Notes: generated from the letters alone by a model not told the origin. Numbered from the stretch's first letter, positions 52,641 to 64,000 are shown. The stretch: 64,000 bases of DNA from Hepsetus odoe (GCA_017165825.1 CM029379.1:16186919-16250918); one strand, 5' to 3'. Numbers and translations are program-made.

Positions 52641-53444
52641 CTGGAAAGCATCCATTTAAAAGCACTGGTTGATGTCACAGGAACTCCATTCCTTCATCCC
52701 ACCAGTACTGGTATCACATGGCTGTTGGAGTCTTAACTTCTAGGCTCAACTCCATGAGGGAGAAATACAATTAAAAATAAAATTGAAAAGTAATAAAATA
52801 GGATCGTCTTTTGACTCATTTTGAATGAAAAATCTGTTTTCGTTGGGATTTGATACCAGCAGTTGATTTAAAATGTGCTGAAGAGCTTCTGAAATTCAGC
52901 CTTGATCATAACTTAAGGTTGTTTATTTATTTATCTATTTATTTATTTATTTTTCATACTGCAGCAGAAAAATGAGACAGAAGAGAAAAAGTCTGCTTTC
53001 AGAAGAACTAAAAACAACAAAACATTCCAGGAGGACCTTCTTCAGCTTCTATGCTAAATCCTTTCTTTTCTCTTTACTACATTCCAGCCTTCAAGGTACC
53101 ACAGGAAGTAATTTCCATTCGTCACACAACCAGCTGGCTGTAGTCATCAGTAAACACACGTTAACCTCTCGAGAAACATCGAAAACATTCCCCCAAACTC
53201 AGCAAAAATCAAGATCTTCATACCAGCAAGTTTGGCTAAAAAGACCACACAAAACGATGGCAAGGTATACAAAATAATGGAAACACCTAATGAAAGCTGG
53301 TTAAGACTAACATTGAGTTAGTTTAGCAGGGTATTTTCAGGAATCTGGGACGGATATTATGTTGGTGTTTGAGACTGTCATTGAGATGTAAAATAATTTC
53401 ATGTGATGAAAGTGCCATTTGGTCACCCACTGTCTGATTTCCAG
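52641..53444. other. no gene seen
   Basis: A TTTA repeat at about 52920-52953. Otherwise nothing recognisable. Confidence 0.45.
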
Positions 53445-54330
53445 CCTCATGTGACTCATACCTGGAGAGATGGAGATATGCTCTAGAGAGGAGAGGAATG
53501 AAAGTGAGTAGGACAAAGACAGAATACATGAAGATCAACAGAGTAACAACAAGTGAGGAAGAGAGGTGAAGAAGATAGTGCAGGCAGGTTGGAATGGGTG
53601 AAGGAGAGTGGCTGGAGTGATTAGTGACAGACGGGTACCAGCGAGAGTGAAACAGAAGGTTACCAGCGATGGGGCAGCGATGGCCTAGTGGTTAGGGAGT
53701 TGGCTGCAGGATTGGAAGATTGTGGGTTCAAACCCCTTACCAGTAGGTTGCCCTGAGATACCCTTGAGCAAGGTACCCTCCCTGTCACTGCTCCCTGGGT
53801 GCTTTCAATAGCTGCCCCATGGTGTTTGTGTGCATGGGTTAAATGCAGAGGTCCAATTTCGTTGTGGTGTGCGGAGCTGTGACCTTGCAATGACAAGTGT
53901 TTTCACTTTAACAGAAAGGTAGTGAGACCAGCTATGTTGTATGTGTTGGAGACTTTGGCACTGACGAAAAGACAGGAGGCGGAGCTGGAGGTGTCAGAGT
54001 TAAAGATGTTGAGATTTTCTTTGAGTGGTCAGGATTAGAAATTAGTGTATTAGAGGGACAGCTGGGGTGGGACAATCTGAAATCAGAGAAGTGAGATTGT
54101 GTTGGTTTGGACATGTCCAGAGAAGAGACAAGGAGTATTTTGCAAAAAGGGTGTTGAGGATGAAACTGCCAGACAAGCGGAGAAGAGGAAAGACAAAGAA
54201 GAGGTGTATGGATGTGGTGAAAGAGGACATGCAGGCGATCGATGTGAAAGAGGAACAAACAGAAGACATGGAGAAATGGAAACGAATGATCTGTTGTGGT
54301 GACCACTATCGGGAGAAGATAAAGTAGTAA
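53445..54330 (+). mobile_element. RTE-type LINE, 3' part, split by a SINE
   Basis: Plus-strand pieces: ERWRYALERRGMKVSRTKTE-like block near 53465, VPARVKQK (53635-53660), SINE, then VVRPAMLYVLETLAL, RLCWFGHVQRRDKEYFAKRV (about 54093-54150), KKRCMDVVKEDMQAIDVKEE and MICCGDHYRE ending at 54328. Frameshifted; several registers are needed. Confidence 0.8.
53669..53911 (+). mobile_element. tRNA-derived SINE in the RTE LINE
   Basis: GGGGCAGCGATGGCCTAGTG head, GGGTTCAAACCCC box B, CTTGAGCAAGGTACCCTCC core, tail ATGACAAGTGTTTTCACTTT. AACAGAAGG before it and AACAGAAAGG after it are a probable target duplication. Confidence 0.85.
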
Positions 54331-55144
54331 AAATAGGTCTTTTCATGTTGTCACCATTTCCTTGATGGACGCCAATTAACCTACAAGGGTCCTCATCAAA
54401 AAAGAGAAAACAATTAAATTCTGCAAGAAAACTTCCTGTCTTTGAGGAACCTGAGCCTGGACTCCTAGAACATCTAGACATGTTCCTAATGCCTCCATGT
54501 GCCAGAGTTTACAATATGTTTAATGAGGCAGTTTAATTTAGTCTGAGGTTTACATTAATCTATGCCTAATCTATTCACAAAACAAAGTCTGGGAGAAGGA
54601 TCAGGCGTCGTTCTTCATACCTAAATGTTTACTGTCTTTACATTCTGTTTCCTGTGAGAGTCCATAACGTCCATCAGCCCATAACGTCCCCATTCCTGTC
54701 TTTTCTCAGCTTCACTCATAAAACAGGGGTTTTTCCAGCCCAGGCTCGCTTCACTCAGTAACATGTTTGGCATGGTCCAAATTATTTTAAAAATCTTCAG
54801 ATTGTTTTGTGAAGGATGGATTTGAGTGTTAGATTTGCAATGTTTAGGTCCAGCGTGAGCAGCAGTGTGGATTTTACTGCTTTATTAGAACTGAAATTTT
54901 AAGGTGCATTTTAAACCTGTTTTATCCACATTACTGTAAGACGTTTGCAACTGAATTATCCATTCATTCATCACTATGTGGACAGTTCTGAGAGCCCATG
55001 CAGTTTCCCATACAGAAAAGGAGACAAAGGAAATTGGGACACTTTATTTACTCCAGTAAATGATTAGATATGACCTTTAGTAGCAGCAAACGTCAACAGT
55101 AACACAGTGTCTCAATTCAAACGCTACTCACCGTTTAGTTGCAT
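54331..55144. other. no gene seen
   Basis: Probably non-repetitive. No conserved frame recognised. Confidence 0.45.
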
Positions 55145-55645
55145 CACAGAGTGATAGTGGTATGCAGTGATGGTCTAGTAGTTAGAGTAATGGTGGTCTC
55201 GTGGTGGTCTAGTGGTGAGCAGTGATGGTCAAGTGGTGAGCAGTAGTGGTCAAATGGTGGTCTTGTGGTGAGCAGTATTGGACTAGTGGCGGTCTAGTGG
55301 TTAGAGCAGTGGTGGTCTAGTGGGTATATCAATAATGGTCTAGTGGTAAGCAGTGGTGGTCTAATGGGTAGAGCAGTGATGGTCTAGTACTGAGCTGTAG
55401 TGGTCTGGTGGTTGTCTAGAGTAGTGGTGGTCCATTAGTGGTCTACTGATCGTCTAGTGGTGGTCTATTGATGGTCTAGTGGGTAAAGCAATGATGGGCT
55501 AATTGGTATAGCAGTGGTGCTCTAGTGGTTAGAGTGGTGTTCCAGTAGTGGTCTATTGATGGTCTATTGATGGTTTAGTGGGCAGAGCAATGATGGTCTA
55601 GTGGTTAGAGCACTGTGGTAGTGGTTAGCATTAATGGTGAAACAG
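55145..55645 (+). repeat. tandem array of a SINE-head-like unit
   Basis: About 500 bp in which GTGGTCTAGTGG, TGGTCTAGTGGTTAGAG and GAGCAGTGGTGG recur at irregular spacing. The unit equals the box A end of the tRNA-derived SINEs, but no box B or tail is present. Confidence 0.75.
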
Positions 55646-57959
55646 TCTCTCTCAGTTCAGTAATGAACAGCACAGTGAGTGAAAAGGCATTCAGGCATTT
55701 CTGAAACACTTGAAGGCTCAGACTTATTAAATTACTCCGAGTAGACGAGTGTAAGTGCAGTCAGATGCTGCTGAGTGTGGATTTTGCAGTGAGTTGGTAT
55801 TTTAAATTCCACACAAGCTCCACTGCGCTAGGAGTATCAGTCCTGAACCACGCTACAGTTGGTGGTTCAGGTAAACTCCATCCAATCAGAGGGCAGGAGG
55901 GGGGTGTTATCCCAACATAAAAACTCTAAAATGCTGAGTTTCTGCTCATGAAGATCATAAAATACTGAATTCATTAAAGCCCTTTTGGTGAATATCCCCC
56001 CATTTGGAGTTCTTTCTGCAAATTAGAAATATCCAAACTGCCCCACCAGGAAACTTTATCCAATTTCATCCCAGAATAATATTATTATTGCCCCTGGGGT
56101 AACAACAAGAAGCAACAAACATCGGGAGAGTTGTTTAAAAAAAAAAAAAAAAAAAAATTCAATTCAAGATTGCAAAGTAAAAAATAAAGAAACAAACAAA
56201 CATTGCCAGATTATTTAAGGAAGGAAATAACAAGCAAACAAACAAACAAACAGTGTGAGAGTTGATCAAAGGGGGTTATTCTGCTGTAAATGACTATCAG
56301 AATATGAGCAGCAGGACTGCACTCACTCACCTCACTCATCCTGGAAATGTAGTTCTGCAGTGACACTCTTCTCTTTCTCTCTCTTCTCTCTCTCCTCCCT
56401 CTCTTCTCCCACTCTGTAGGCTGTGCAGCAGGAGCCGAAGGGCTGAATGGCGGAAAGGGGAGAACCGTGGCTCAGTGTGAGCAGTGCGATGCCTGAGTGA
56501 ATCCCAGCCCCCCTTCTTCCTCTCGCTGCTCCTGTCACTGGATTTTCGGTGATGAGCGCGTGCAGCAGTGCGGCTGCGTCCACCAGACTCTCCCCCCCTT
56601 CCCCCCCTCCCTCACCCACTCATGCGCAGACTCTCCAACTCTGCATGTGCAGCCCTCTGCAAAAGTCTGAAGTCACCCTTCACCTCTTCATTTCCAGGGA
56701 ATCACCCAGTTGGTGCAGGAATAATATTTAAATCAGATTCTTTGTTATTTTATTTAATCTACTCAATGAGCCAATGTTTTACTGTAAGTGTGCCCAAGTG
56801 TCTAAAGATACAAGGTTCTAGATAAAGGAGTTGAAAGCACTCAGCATCAGTAAACTAATCCCCTGACCATCTGCACCCATTTCTTCACCGCTTTATGTCT
56901 AAAAGTTAGACACTTTGCTCTGCAGGTCCATACGTAGGAGCAGTGATAGGGACAGTACCTTGCTAGAGGGGATTACCACAGCCTTCTGGATCCTGGGGCC
57001 TCGCCTCTAACCTCTAGAAGGCTGCTGCGCTGGTGAGACTTTAGAGCCTTTTTATGTAGTCCTACATGGTCTCCTTCATTCTTACAGTGCCCAGTAAAAG
57101 TGCAGGGGTGTTGATTTGCTAGAAGTGAGTGAGAAACCCAGTCCTGCGCCCTGGTCTTCTGCAGAACTGTGTCAAAATGAAATGAAGTAGTGCAGACACT
57201 CCAGTAAGGGGTTCTTCTATAAAGGTTATCCTTAAAAATGAGATCAGAACATCACTGCCTGGATGTGTCTATAAAACCTATTAAGCCTAAGAAACAGAAC
57301 ATGATTTTAATGCTGGTATTAACATGTAAGATGTGCAAGACTATGGAGTCTGTGGTGTGACTGCCATCTGCTGGTGAACTGGCACCAACAAAATGTCTCT
57401 TTGATGCAAGAGAACTTGTAAAGATACAAAATTGTTCTCCATGATAGACCATTAACATCAGAACATAGATATAAAGGTTTTTCAAAACTGTTCCAATATT
57501 AAATAAGTACATAAACCGACTAGTGTTCTCACTTCACCACCAGCTTCTGTCTCTTCGTGTCCTTTATTATGTTTGTGGTATTCGTCTATGTTTATCCATC
57601 TTCTGCTATCTTCAAGAGTTATAGATATTATCTCTGCACATCTAAACCACAAAAAGCCACTCCACTCCTGGTGAAGTCTCCCTGAGCCGCGGCTTCAAGG
57701 CCTGGTGATTTGCTGACGGTAATTGCACTGGAAAGCATCACTGGAACCCCTAGAGTTCTAATAACAGCATAAAACAAAGCTTGGGCAGTTTCCACCCTGA
57801 GAGCAAACACCAGCACACGGTCAGGTTTCCCTGACGAGATGATGAATTTTGCTGCAGGAAGATGATAAACAGGGAGCTGTGCTGCTGCAGGAACGGTTGG
57901 TGAAAAGGTTGCTGTTTTGATGGAAACAAAATCACACTTTTTATATCATTAGGCTACAT
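55646..57959. other. no gene seen; possible unique region with a GC-rich patch
   Basis: Contains an A-run (about 56137-56156), an AAAC repeat near 56235, a GC-rich and CpG-containing patch at 56420-56640, and a minus-strand SINE scrap at about 56936-57031 (TAGGGACAGTACCTTGC). A 95-residue minus frame at 56332-56619 has no support as a gene. The patch could be a promoter for a gene outside the window, but nothing proves it. Confidence 0.4.
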
Positions 57960-58120
57960 TGGGCAGTGGTGGCCTAGTGGTTAGGGAGTTAGCCCCGGTT
58001 TAGAAGATACCATCCCCATCACTGCTCCCCCAACACTTTCAATAGCTGCTGCATGTGTGTGTATGGGTGAAATGCAGAGGTTGAATTTCGTAGAAAAGGG
58101 TAGTCACTTTCACTTCATTT
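57960..58120 (+). mobile_element. tRNA-derived SINE, internally deleted
   Basis: GGGCAGTGGTGGCCTAGTGG head, deletion across box B, ATCACTGCTCCCC and a tail reaching AGTCACTTTCACTTC. Confidence 0.75.
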
Positions 58121-58368
58121 TCCAGTTCAGAAATAAGTAACCCTGCCCACAACCCTGTACACTTCCGGCAGTCCAGTACAGCTTCAGCATCTCTGCTGAA
58201 GGTTTTTAATTTATCAAAACCTGGAATCGCCATCATCAGTGGAAGATGAAGGAAATGACAAAAATGAACCTAAGCTGGAAACACCAGGCATGATGCTGGA
58301 AAAGGAATAACTAATTTCTGGTTTTGCACTGACTGGTAAATGGGCCGTCTTAATGGATATTCCAATTG

Positions 58369-58604
58369 AAAGTGAAGTTGAAGTGAAAGCGACTATTTGT
58401 CACTCAATGAAACGCAACTAAAGGCATCCTCTGCTTTTAACCCACATATGCCTTGTAGCAGCGTGCAGCCAAATCCAGCATCCAGGAAGCAGTGATGAGG
58501 ACAGTACCTTGCTCAAGCAAATTTCAGGGCAACCTACTGGTCTGGGATACAAACCCATTCCGATTCTGGGTCCTCGTCCCTAAACACAAGGCAACTGCTG
58601 CCCC
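58369..58604 (-). mobile_element. tRNA-derived SINE
   Basis: Minus sense head GGGGCAGCAGTTGCCTTGTG, weak box B, core TTGAGCAAGGTACTGTCC, tail CAAATAGTCGCTTTCACTTC. Confidence 0.75.
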
Positions 58605-58689
58605 AGACTCAATCAATGTGGGCTAATGCAGATTTAGCATTATTTAAAGCCCACTGAGATCTCCAGTTAGTCCAAACACTTCTCCTTTT

Positions 58690-59037
58690 GGCTGTTCCCG
58701 TTTAGGGGTTGCCACTGTGGATCACCCGTCTTCATTTCTTCCTGTCCTCTGCATCTTCTTCCTTCAAACCAAACACCTTCATGTCCTCTCTCACCACATC
58801 CATAAACTTCCTCTTTGGTCTTCTTTTCCTTTTACCTGGCAGCTCCATCTTCAACATGATCCTCCCAATGTAATCCTCGTCTCTCCTCTGGACATGTCCA
58901 AACCTACGCAACCTTGCTTCTCTAACTTTGTCTCCAAAACATCCAACCAGAACTGTCCCTCTAATATACTCATTTCTCATTCTGTCTGTCCTCGTAACAC
59001 CCAATGTAAATCTCAGCATCTTTAGCAGTTTTCCGGA
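58690..59037 (-). mobile_element. RTE-type LINE, terminal half (split from 62862)
   Basis: Minus sense: LKMLRFTLGVTRTDRMRNEY, WFG-like RFGHVQRRDEDYIGRIML, RPKRKFMDVVREDMKVFGLK and EEDAEDRKK. The sequence stops at 59037 in the middle of the ELKML block; the missing upstream part continues at 62862. Confidence 0.8.
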
Positions 59038-59092
59038 GGAAGTACTGCTGCACATATCTGGCTGCCGCTTTCCATTGGAATTTTTGTCTTGG

Positions 59093-59290
59093 TTTACATT
59101 TACGGCATTTAGCAGACACTCTTATCCAGAGCGACTTCCATGTCCTAATTACAGGGACAGTCCCCCTGGAGCAACTCAGGGTTAAGGGTCTTGGACCCAG
59201 TGGTGGTAGTGCTAGAGGTGGGATTTGAACCTGGGACCTCTTGAACACAAGGCATAGGTCCATAGGCAAGTGTCCTACCACCTAGACCAC
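59093..59290 (-). mobile_element. L2-tailed tRNA SINE
   Basis: Same family as 32819-33013: minus sense head GGTCTAGGTGGTAGGACAC, box B GGTTCAAATCCC, core AAGACCCTTAACCCTGAG, tail AGAGTGTCTGCTAAATGCC and TGTAAA. Confidence 0.85.
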
Positions 59291-59299
59291 CTCCACCCT

Positions 59300-62200
59300 A
59301 TTTTTGTTTGTTTGTTTAGTCTCTTTCCTCGGTTCTGTATCCCAATACTTATTAAAATTTTCTGTTAGTGAGTTGCTATGTCAGTTTCCAGCTGACATTG
59401 CTCAGCATTTGGACATTGCATTCCCACTCTGCCAGTGCACTGCTGCTTGATTTGCGCTGGACTTTTCGGACCAGCATCAGCTTTACTGTGGACTATATGG
59501 ACATTCGTGTGTAAACTCTGTGTTCTGAGTAGCAACCCCAGACCCAGATCCCTGTCTCACCCCTGTTCTGTGAGTCCTCTCCCTGCTCACCCTACATCTG
59601 CTCAGATTTGGTGAGTGAGTCTCCACTTTCTCTTCTCTGTTTATCCAGTTCTTTACAGCCAGTCTACTCTCCGTCCTAACACTACTGGTGGTAGTTGGTG
59701 GGGTTGTGGCTAACGTGAACAATGAGGTGTGTCGTTTTGTGTTTTGGTCGTTTGGTGTTTTGATCAGTCAAGCGTTTTGCTCCGGATGTTTTTGGAGTGT
59801 TTCGTGTTTGACTGGTTTAAATCATGGGGTTTGAATACATGCCGTCTCAGCTCCAGGATCGGAACAGTCCTGCCCACTTGGACTCAACACATACAACCTC
59901 TGCAAAGCGCTTGGAATTGCCCATCGTCCCCGTTATGTACACCATGCCTCCAGAATTCACCACTTCATTCATCACACTTCTCCTTCTGCAATCCCCTCTA
60001 TCTGGTCCTCCCGGCCTGACCGTCAACAAACGCTCTCTACTGTGTCCAACCGTGGAATCAACCTCTAATCACCTGAGAACTCTGAACATGGACACAAACC
60101 ACACTGACTCTGAATGTCAGCTTGTGATTAACAGACAAAGCTCTCATACTTGGAGAACTAATATTGGATAAAACCTGGACATGCGTTTACTGACTGAAAC
60201 ATGGCAACCCAGCAATGACTTTCTGGAACTGAACAAGCTCACTCCTGCAGGCTACAGCTACATATGTAAGCCCAGTAAAAAGGGCAGAGGTATCCTGGCT
60301 GCTGTCATTCAGGATACGGTGCAAGTTAAAGTTTTGGACTTCTATGATGTCTCGTCTTTTGAACATCTTGTGTTCAAACCTGTCAGTAATAAACCACTTG
60401 TTTTAGTTCTGATATATTGACCACCGTTGGGGCACCGGTGCAGCACCGCTGCAGCACCAGTGGGGCACTGGTGGCCTAGAGGTTAGGGAGTTGGCCCCAG
60501 ATTGGAAGATTGTGGGTTTGATTCCATCACCAGTACCTTCCCTGTCACTGCTCCCTGGGCACTTTCAATAGCTGCCCCCTGCTGCGTGTATGTATGGGTG
60601 AAACACAGAGGTTGAATTTAGTTGTGCTGTGCTGCATTTCACAATGACAAGGGTTGTCACTTTCACCTTCTACACCTCTGTCTCCATTCTTTTCTGACCT
60701 CCGTGAACTTCTCACGCTTACCTGTGCCCTGTCTGACAACATCATCCTGCTTGGTGATTTTAACATTTATACAGACACCATCTCTTCGGCAATTCAGAAT
60801 TTTTGTCCCTTCTTGAATGTTTCCATCTCAGTCAGCATGTGAACTTTCCCCACACATACACATGGACACATACTTGACCTAATTTGTTCAGGACTTAATG
60901 CTTCTGTAAACTGTTCTTTTGTTGGTACTTCTGATCACAATTGTATCAAATTCGCTTTTTAATTAACCTTAGATAATCTATGTAAAAAAAAAACCCAACT
61001 ATGACGTCATAGGAATTTTAAATCTGTTGACCTTCAAGGTTTCTCCTCTGACTTACATCTCCTCTTTCAAATTCCTTAAACCTCTCCTGTCCTGATGACA
61101 TTCTGTCTTTATGTAAACACTCCATTTCTGCTGTTTTAGATAAGTTTGCTCCAGTCAAAATCAGGGCTGTACCTCCCTCTCACTCCTCTTCGTGGTTCAC
61201 TCCTGAACTGAGGTCCATGAAAGCTGTTGGGAGGCATCTTGAATGGGTGTATAAAAATATCAGGTCTCGCGGTGCACTCTCAGTCAGATGTTGATCACAT
61301 GCTAAAATAGCCATCCACCCTTAATACTGCTCGCTCTTGTTACCTTTCCTCCATCATCAACAGCAGCCGCCAAGGCCCTGTTTGCTAGTGTGAGTAAACT
61401 CTTTCAGCCCCCAGCACCTTCTCTCTCTCTCAGGTTCTCACTCAAGTCATTTCTTCACTTTTTTCAAAACAAAATTGACCTGATAAATAATCTGTTCACT
61501 GGTACCCCTCCACCATCTTGTAACTCTCTCCTAGAAACTTCAATACAACCCTTCACCAAGTTCTCTCTTACAAACTCGAACTCTGTTGCTGAATTAATTA
61601 GGAAAATCAGTTCTTCCATCTCTATTCTGGATTCAGCACCTACTACTCTTCTTAAACGCTGTTTGTCTGCCATCTCCCATCTAATAAATTGTTCACTCTC
61701 CTTTGGTATTGTTCCTCTGGGCTTAAAAACTGCTGCTGTTACACCCATTTTGAAAAAAACACTTTGGATCCTGGCAATCTAAGCAGCCACATGCCTATTT
61801 CTAATTTACCTTTTATTTCAAAGCTCCTTGAAAGGGTTGTAGCTGCTCAGCTGCAGGAACATCTAACAATTTATATGAGCCATTTCAGTCAGGTTTCCAT
61901 CCATTCCACACCATGGAGACTGCCCTTCTACGTGTCACCAACAATCTTTTACTCAATGCTGACTCTGGTTCCCTCAGTGTCCTCCTTCTCTTGGAAGTAA
62001 GCTCTGTCTTTGACACTGTCAATCATAATATCCTTCCTTCCCGCTTTTCAGCCATTGGGCTATCTGGTACCATATGTTCTTGTTTCACATTTCATCTCAC
62101 TGATGGACAGCAATTCATCCGCCTCCATAACAACAGATCACCTCCTGCTCCAGTTAAACAGGGTGTCCCACAGGGAACTGTCTTGTACTTTCATTGTTCA

Positions 62201-62825
62201 GAATTTCTATTCTTCCTCTGTCATATTATTAGAATCCATGGCCTCAGTTTTCATTGCTATGCTGACGATACCCAAATCTACTTAACCACCACCACTTCAG
62301 CTGCCCCACCCCATTCCCTCACAGCTTGTATTCATGACATAAACAGAACTGGCTCCAAATGTCTCATCACTAAACTCCAAAATTTCAGTTTATCCATTGA
62401 CAATGCTCTTGATACACCCTCACCCACTGTCTGCAATTTAGGTGTTATTTTTGATCCCGCTCTATAATTTGACTCTCACATAAACACAGTTGTGAAAAAT
62501 GCATTCTTTCACGAAACATCTTTCCGAAACATCTCATGTCTCCTCTCATCACTTTCACAGAAGGACGCACAAATACTTGTTCTGGAATTTCCTACCTCAA
62601 AACCTACGCCTAACATCCTTTCTGTCTCTCTTCAAAACTCATGTTGAAAACATATCTATTCAATCTGTGCTATTCCACTTCTCCCCATTCCTGATTTCTT
62701 AATCCTGCTCTTTGTTTGTCACTGTCTTTGTGTTTGTTTGTTAACTGTTTTAATTCATATATCGTTTTATCTTCTGCTCTGTAAAGTGACTTTGGGTTTA
62801 AGAAAGGCGCTATACAAATAAAAAC

Positions 62826-62859
<34 letters not shown>

Positions 62860-62860
62860 T
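59300..62860 (+). mobile_element. L2/CR1-like LINE inserted within the RTE
   Basis: A 5' region from about 59300 contains a 115-residue frame at 59824-60171 with no known domain. The endonuclease follows: LTETWQPSNDF (60187), IILLGDFNIY near 60745 and VGTSDHNCIKF near 60925. Reverse transcriptase: LLLLEVSSVFDTVNHNIL (Glu for the catalytic-region Asp), APVKQGVPQGTVLYF and FHCYADDTQIYL (about 62250-62285). A deletion after 62490 joins the RT C-terminus to the end. The 3' end is AAAGGCGCTATACAAATAAA plus an (ATT)n tail. Inactive, with several stops. A SINE sits at 60461-60667. Confidence 0.8.
60461..60667 (+). mobile_element. tRNA-derived SINE in the LINE
   Basis: GGGGCACTGGTGGCCTAGAG head, GGGTTTGATTCC box B, TCACTGCTCCCTGGGCAC core, tail ATGACAAGGGTTGTCACTTT. 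Its head is preceded by two extra partial repeats of GGGGCACCGG/GCAGCACC (60427-60460). Confidence 0.85.
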
Positions 62861-62861
62861 A

Positions 62862-63190
62862 CAGCTGACGCCTCCAGCTCCGCCTCCTCTCTTTTCATCG
62901 GTGTCACAGTCTCCAACCCGTACAACATAGCTGGTCACACTACTGTCCTGTAAACCTTCCCTTTTACTCTCGCTGGTACCTGTCTGTCACAAATCACTCC
63001 AGCCACTCTTCTTCACCCATTCCAACCTGCCTGCACTCTTTTTTTCACCTCTCTTCCACACTCACCATTACTCTGAACTGTTGATTCCAAGTATTTAAAC
63101 TCCTCCACCTTTGTCATCCTAACCACTCCGCTTTCCTCCACACTCATGTATTCTATCTTTGTTCTTCTCACTTTTATTCCTCTCCTCTCC
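62862..63190 (-). mobile_element. RTE-type LINE, upstream half (split from 59037)
   Basis: Minus sense: KVRRTKIEYMSV, SGVVRMTKVEEFKYLESTVQ, VKKRVQAG-like KKSAGRLEWVKKSGWS, QVPARVKGKVYRTVV and a block ending in GGAGCTGGAGGCGTC. It supplies what precedes the ELKML block interrupted at 59037. Confidence 0.8.
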
Positions 63191-63352
63191 AGAGCATATC
63201 TCCATCTGCAGTCGCTTTCTGTCCAGTGAAGCAGGGGCTTAGCTGATTAAATGAGAGCTGGAGAATGGAGAGCAGCTGATTAAATGAGAGAAGTGGAATC
63301 GGGTGAGATCTGCACCATGAAAACTTGCTGCCTACACACTCCAGGGGAGGTT

Positions 63353-63508
63353 TCACAAAGCAGGATTTCTCAGTTTAGCCAGATAACTTGAGCCCAGAGT
63401 CTAGTCTGACCAATAGGAAACGAGAGACGCTCCACCTGGCTGTTCCTATTGGACAACCCAAAACACTGGGCTTGAGTTATCTGGCTAAGTGAAAAATCCT
63501 GCTTCTTA
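63353..63508. mobile_element. foldback MITE
   Basis: Imperfect inverted repeat of about 40 bp per arm: AAGCAGGATTTCTCAGTTTA and GCCAGATAACTTGAGCCCA on the left, TGGGCTTGAGTTATCTGGC and a reversed AAGCAGGATTTTTCACTTAG on the right. About 70 bp of loop. No coding capacity. Confidence 0.8.
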
Positions 63509-64000
63509 AAAGACTTCCTGGATACTCAAATGATCTGTCTGGAAGATCCATCACTTCCTGTGGTTTGTGTTCTCCAAGGTGTTGAGCGGACCTCGCGGGA
63601 AACCCCTGGATCTGGAATTATTCTGTTATTACATTTACATTACATTTTTTTTACATTATTATGTATAATATTACTTCAGAGCAGCACAATGAACTGCAGC
63701 TGAAGGTGCTGCACAAGATGCTGCTTGAGCTCATGGTTCCACTTCAATGCTAGATTTCATCACTCCATTATTCTTCCTTTCTATTTTAAGAAAGGCCTGG
63801 ATGGTGGAGCGGAGATCAGAGAGCTGATGTGCTTTATGTATCAATACCTTCACTTTCCTGGAAGTGAAGATCAGTCAGCTCTTGTGATTGTACAGATTTT
63901 TCACTTTATTTGTTTTGCATTTTGAGAAGTGTGTGAAGTGCTGATGAAAAACTTCATGTTCATGCATTTGCAGCAGGTTCTCCATTCAATCAGATCAGAA
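63509..64000. other. no gene seen
   Basis: No supported frame. A frame at 63725-63925 has no recognisable domain. Apart from ATTACATTTACATTACA near 63630 (possible SINE tail scrap) it may be unique DNA. Confidence 0.4.

Noticed and set aside
56332..56619. Minus-strand 95-codon ORF in the GC-rich patch
   Set aside because: Low-complexity Glu/Gly/Arg ends, no domain and no splice or start context to support it.

Overview
The window looks like a repeat-dominated piece of a teleost genome, probably an otophysan fish such as a catfish or characin. That guess rests on the abundant tRNA-derived SINEs with a GTGAAAGTGAC-type tail, DANA/Mermaid-like SINE fragments, SINEs with an L2-type tail, many Tc1/mariner relics, and L2-, RTE- and Rex/Jockey-like LINEs. 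The clade call is inference. Two runs of exactly 500 N (26001-26500, 46501-47000) are assembly gaps. I see no intact ordinary host gene, no rRNA or tRNA gene and no CRISPR array.

The most unusual content is an LTR-flanked element whose internal region carries a long reading frame with an array of calmodulin-binding-type IQ motifs (very like the IQ region of the spindle protein ASPM) and then coiled coil, with no recognisable gag, protease, reverse transcriptase or integrase. One complete copy lies at 40681-44814 (minus strand): two LTRs of about 430 bp, TG...CA ends and a CATAT target duplication. A second (1-3235, minus) is cut by the window edge. A third (26501-28467, plus) begins in the first gap and keeps its 3' LTR. 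A fragment lies at 38463-38630, and the same LTR occurs as solo or truncated copies at 8142-8485, 9223-9480, 11478-11931 and 17120-17176. In all three places where the 3' junction can be read, the frame ends in a conserved LG[FY]PSPPP motif shortly before a G-run and the LTR. I propose a non-autonomous retroelement that captured a host gene.

The second theme is a small unrecognised two-exon gene family, called here the GVW family after its conserved C-terminal CDGGVW. There are five main copies and one fragment: F 3481-3590, A 5228-5720, B 7622-8760, C 11932-12655, D 17300-17819 and E 34500-35425. TATA boxes and first-exon donors are visible for C and E; the box is damaged in B. Each main copy is broken by frameshifts, a SINE, a solo LTR or truncation. 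Copies A and E sit in a colinear segmental duplication (about 3.9-7.1 kb and 33.8-38.5 kb), and B and C share promoter and intron sequence.

The rest is nested mobile elements. 9.6-11.2 kb: a 5'-truncated L2 LINE. 13.2-14.1 kb: a Tc1 relic. 14.7-15.8 kb: a LINE 3' end. 17.9-18.7 kb: a Tc1 relic. 18.7-26.0 kb: an endonuclease/RT LINE split by a Ty3/Gypsy element (19251-23576, target duplication GGTGA). 28.9-33.3 kb: an RTE fragment and a CR1/L2-type LINE with an SGNH-esterase ORF1 split by a SINE (target duplication CAATTAC). 36-40 kb: Tc1, LINE and Gypsy fragments. 44.8-46.5 kb: a LINE 3' UTR holding a solo LTR of another family and a deleted Tc1 element. 47-58 kb: less transposon-dense, with GA/CT microsatellites, a SINE-head-like tandem array and possibly single-copy DNA. 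58.7-63.2 kb: an RTE LINE split by a 3.8-kb block with a second LINE and SINEs. A foldback MITE lies at 63.35-63.5 kb.

Nothing here works together as a pathway. The useful reading is the insertion order: GVW gene copies were duplicated, invaded by SINEs and LTRs, and lost.
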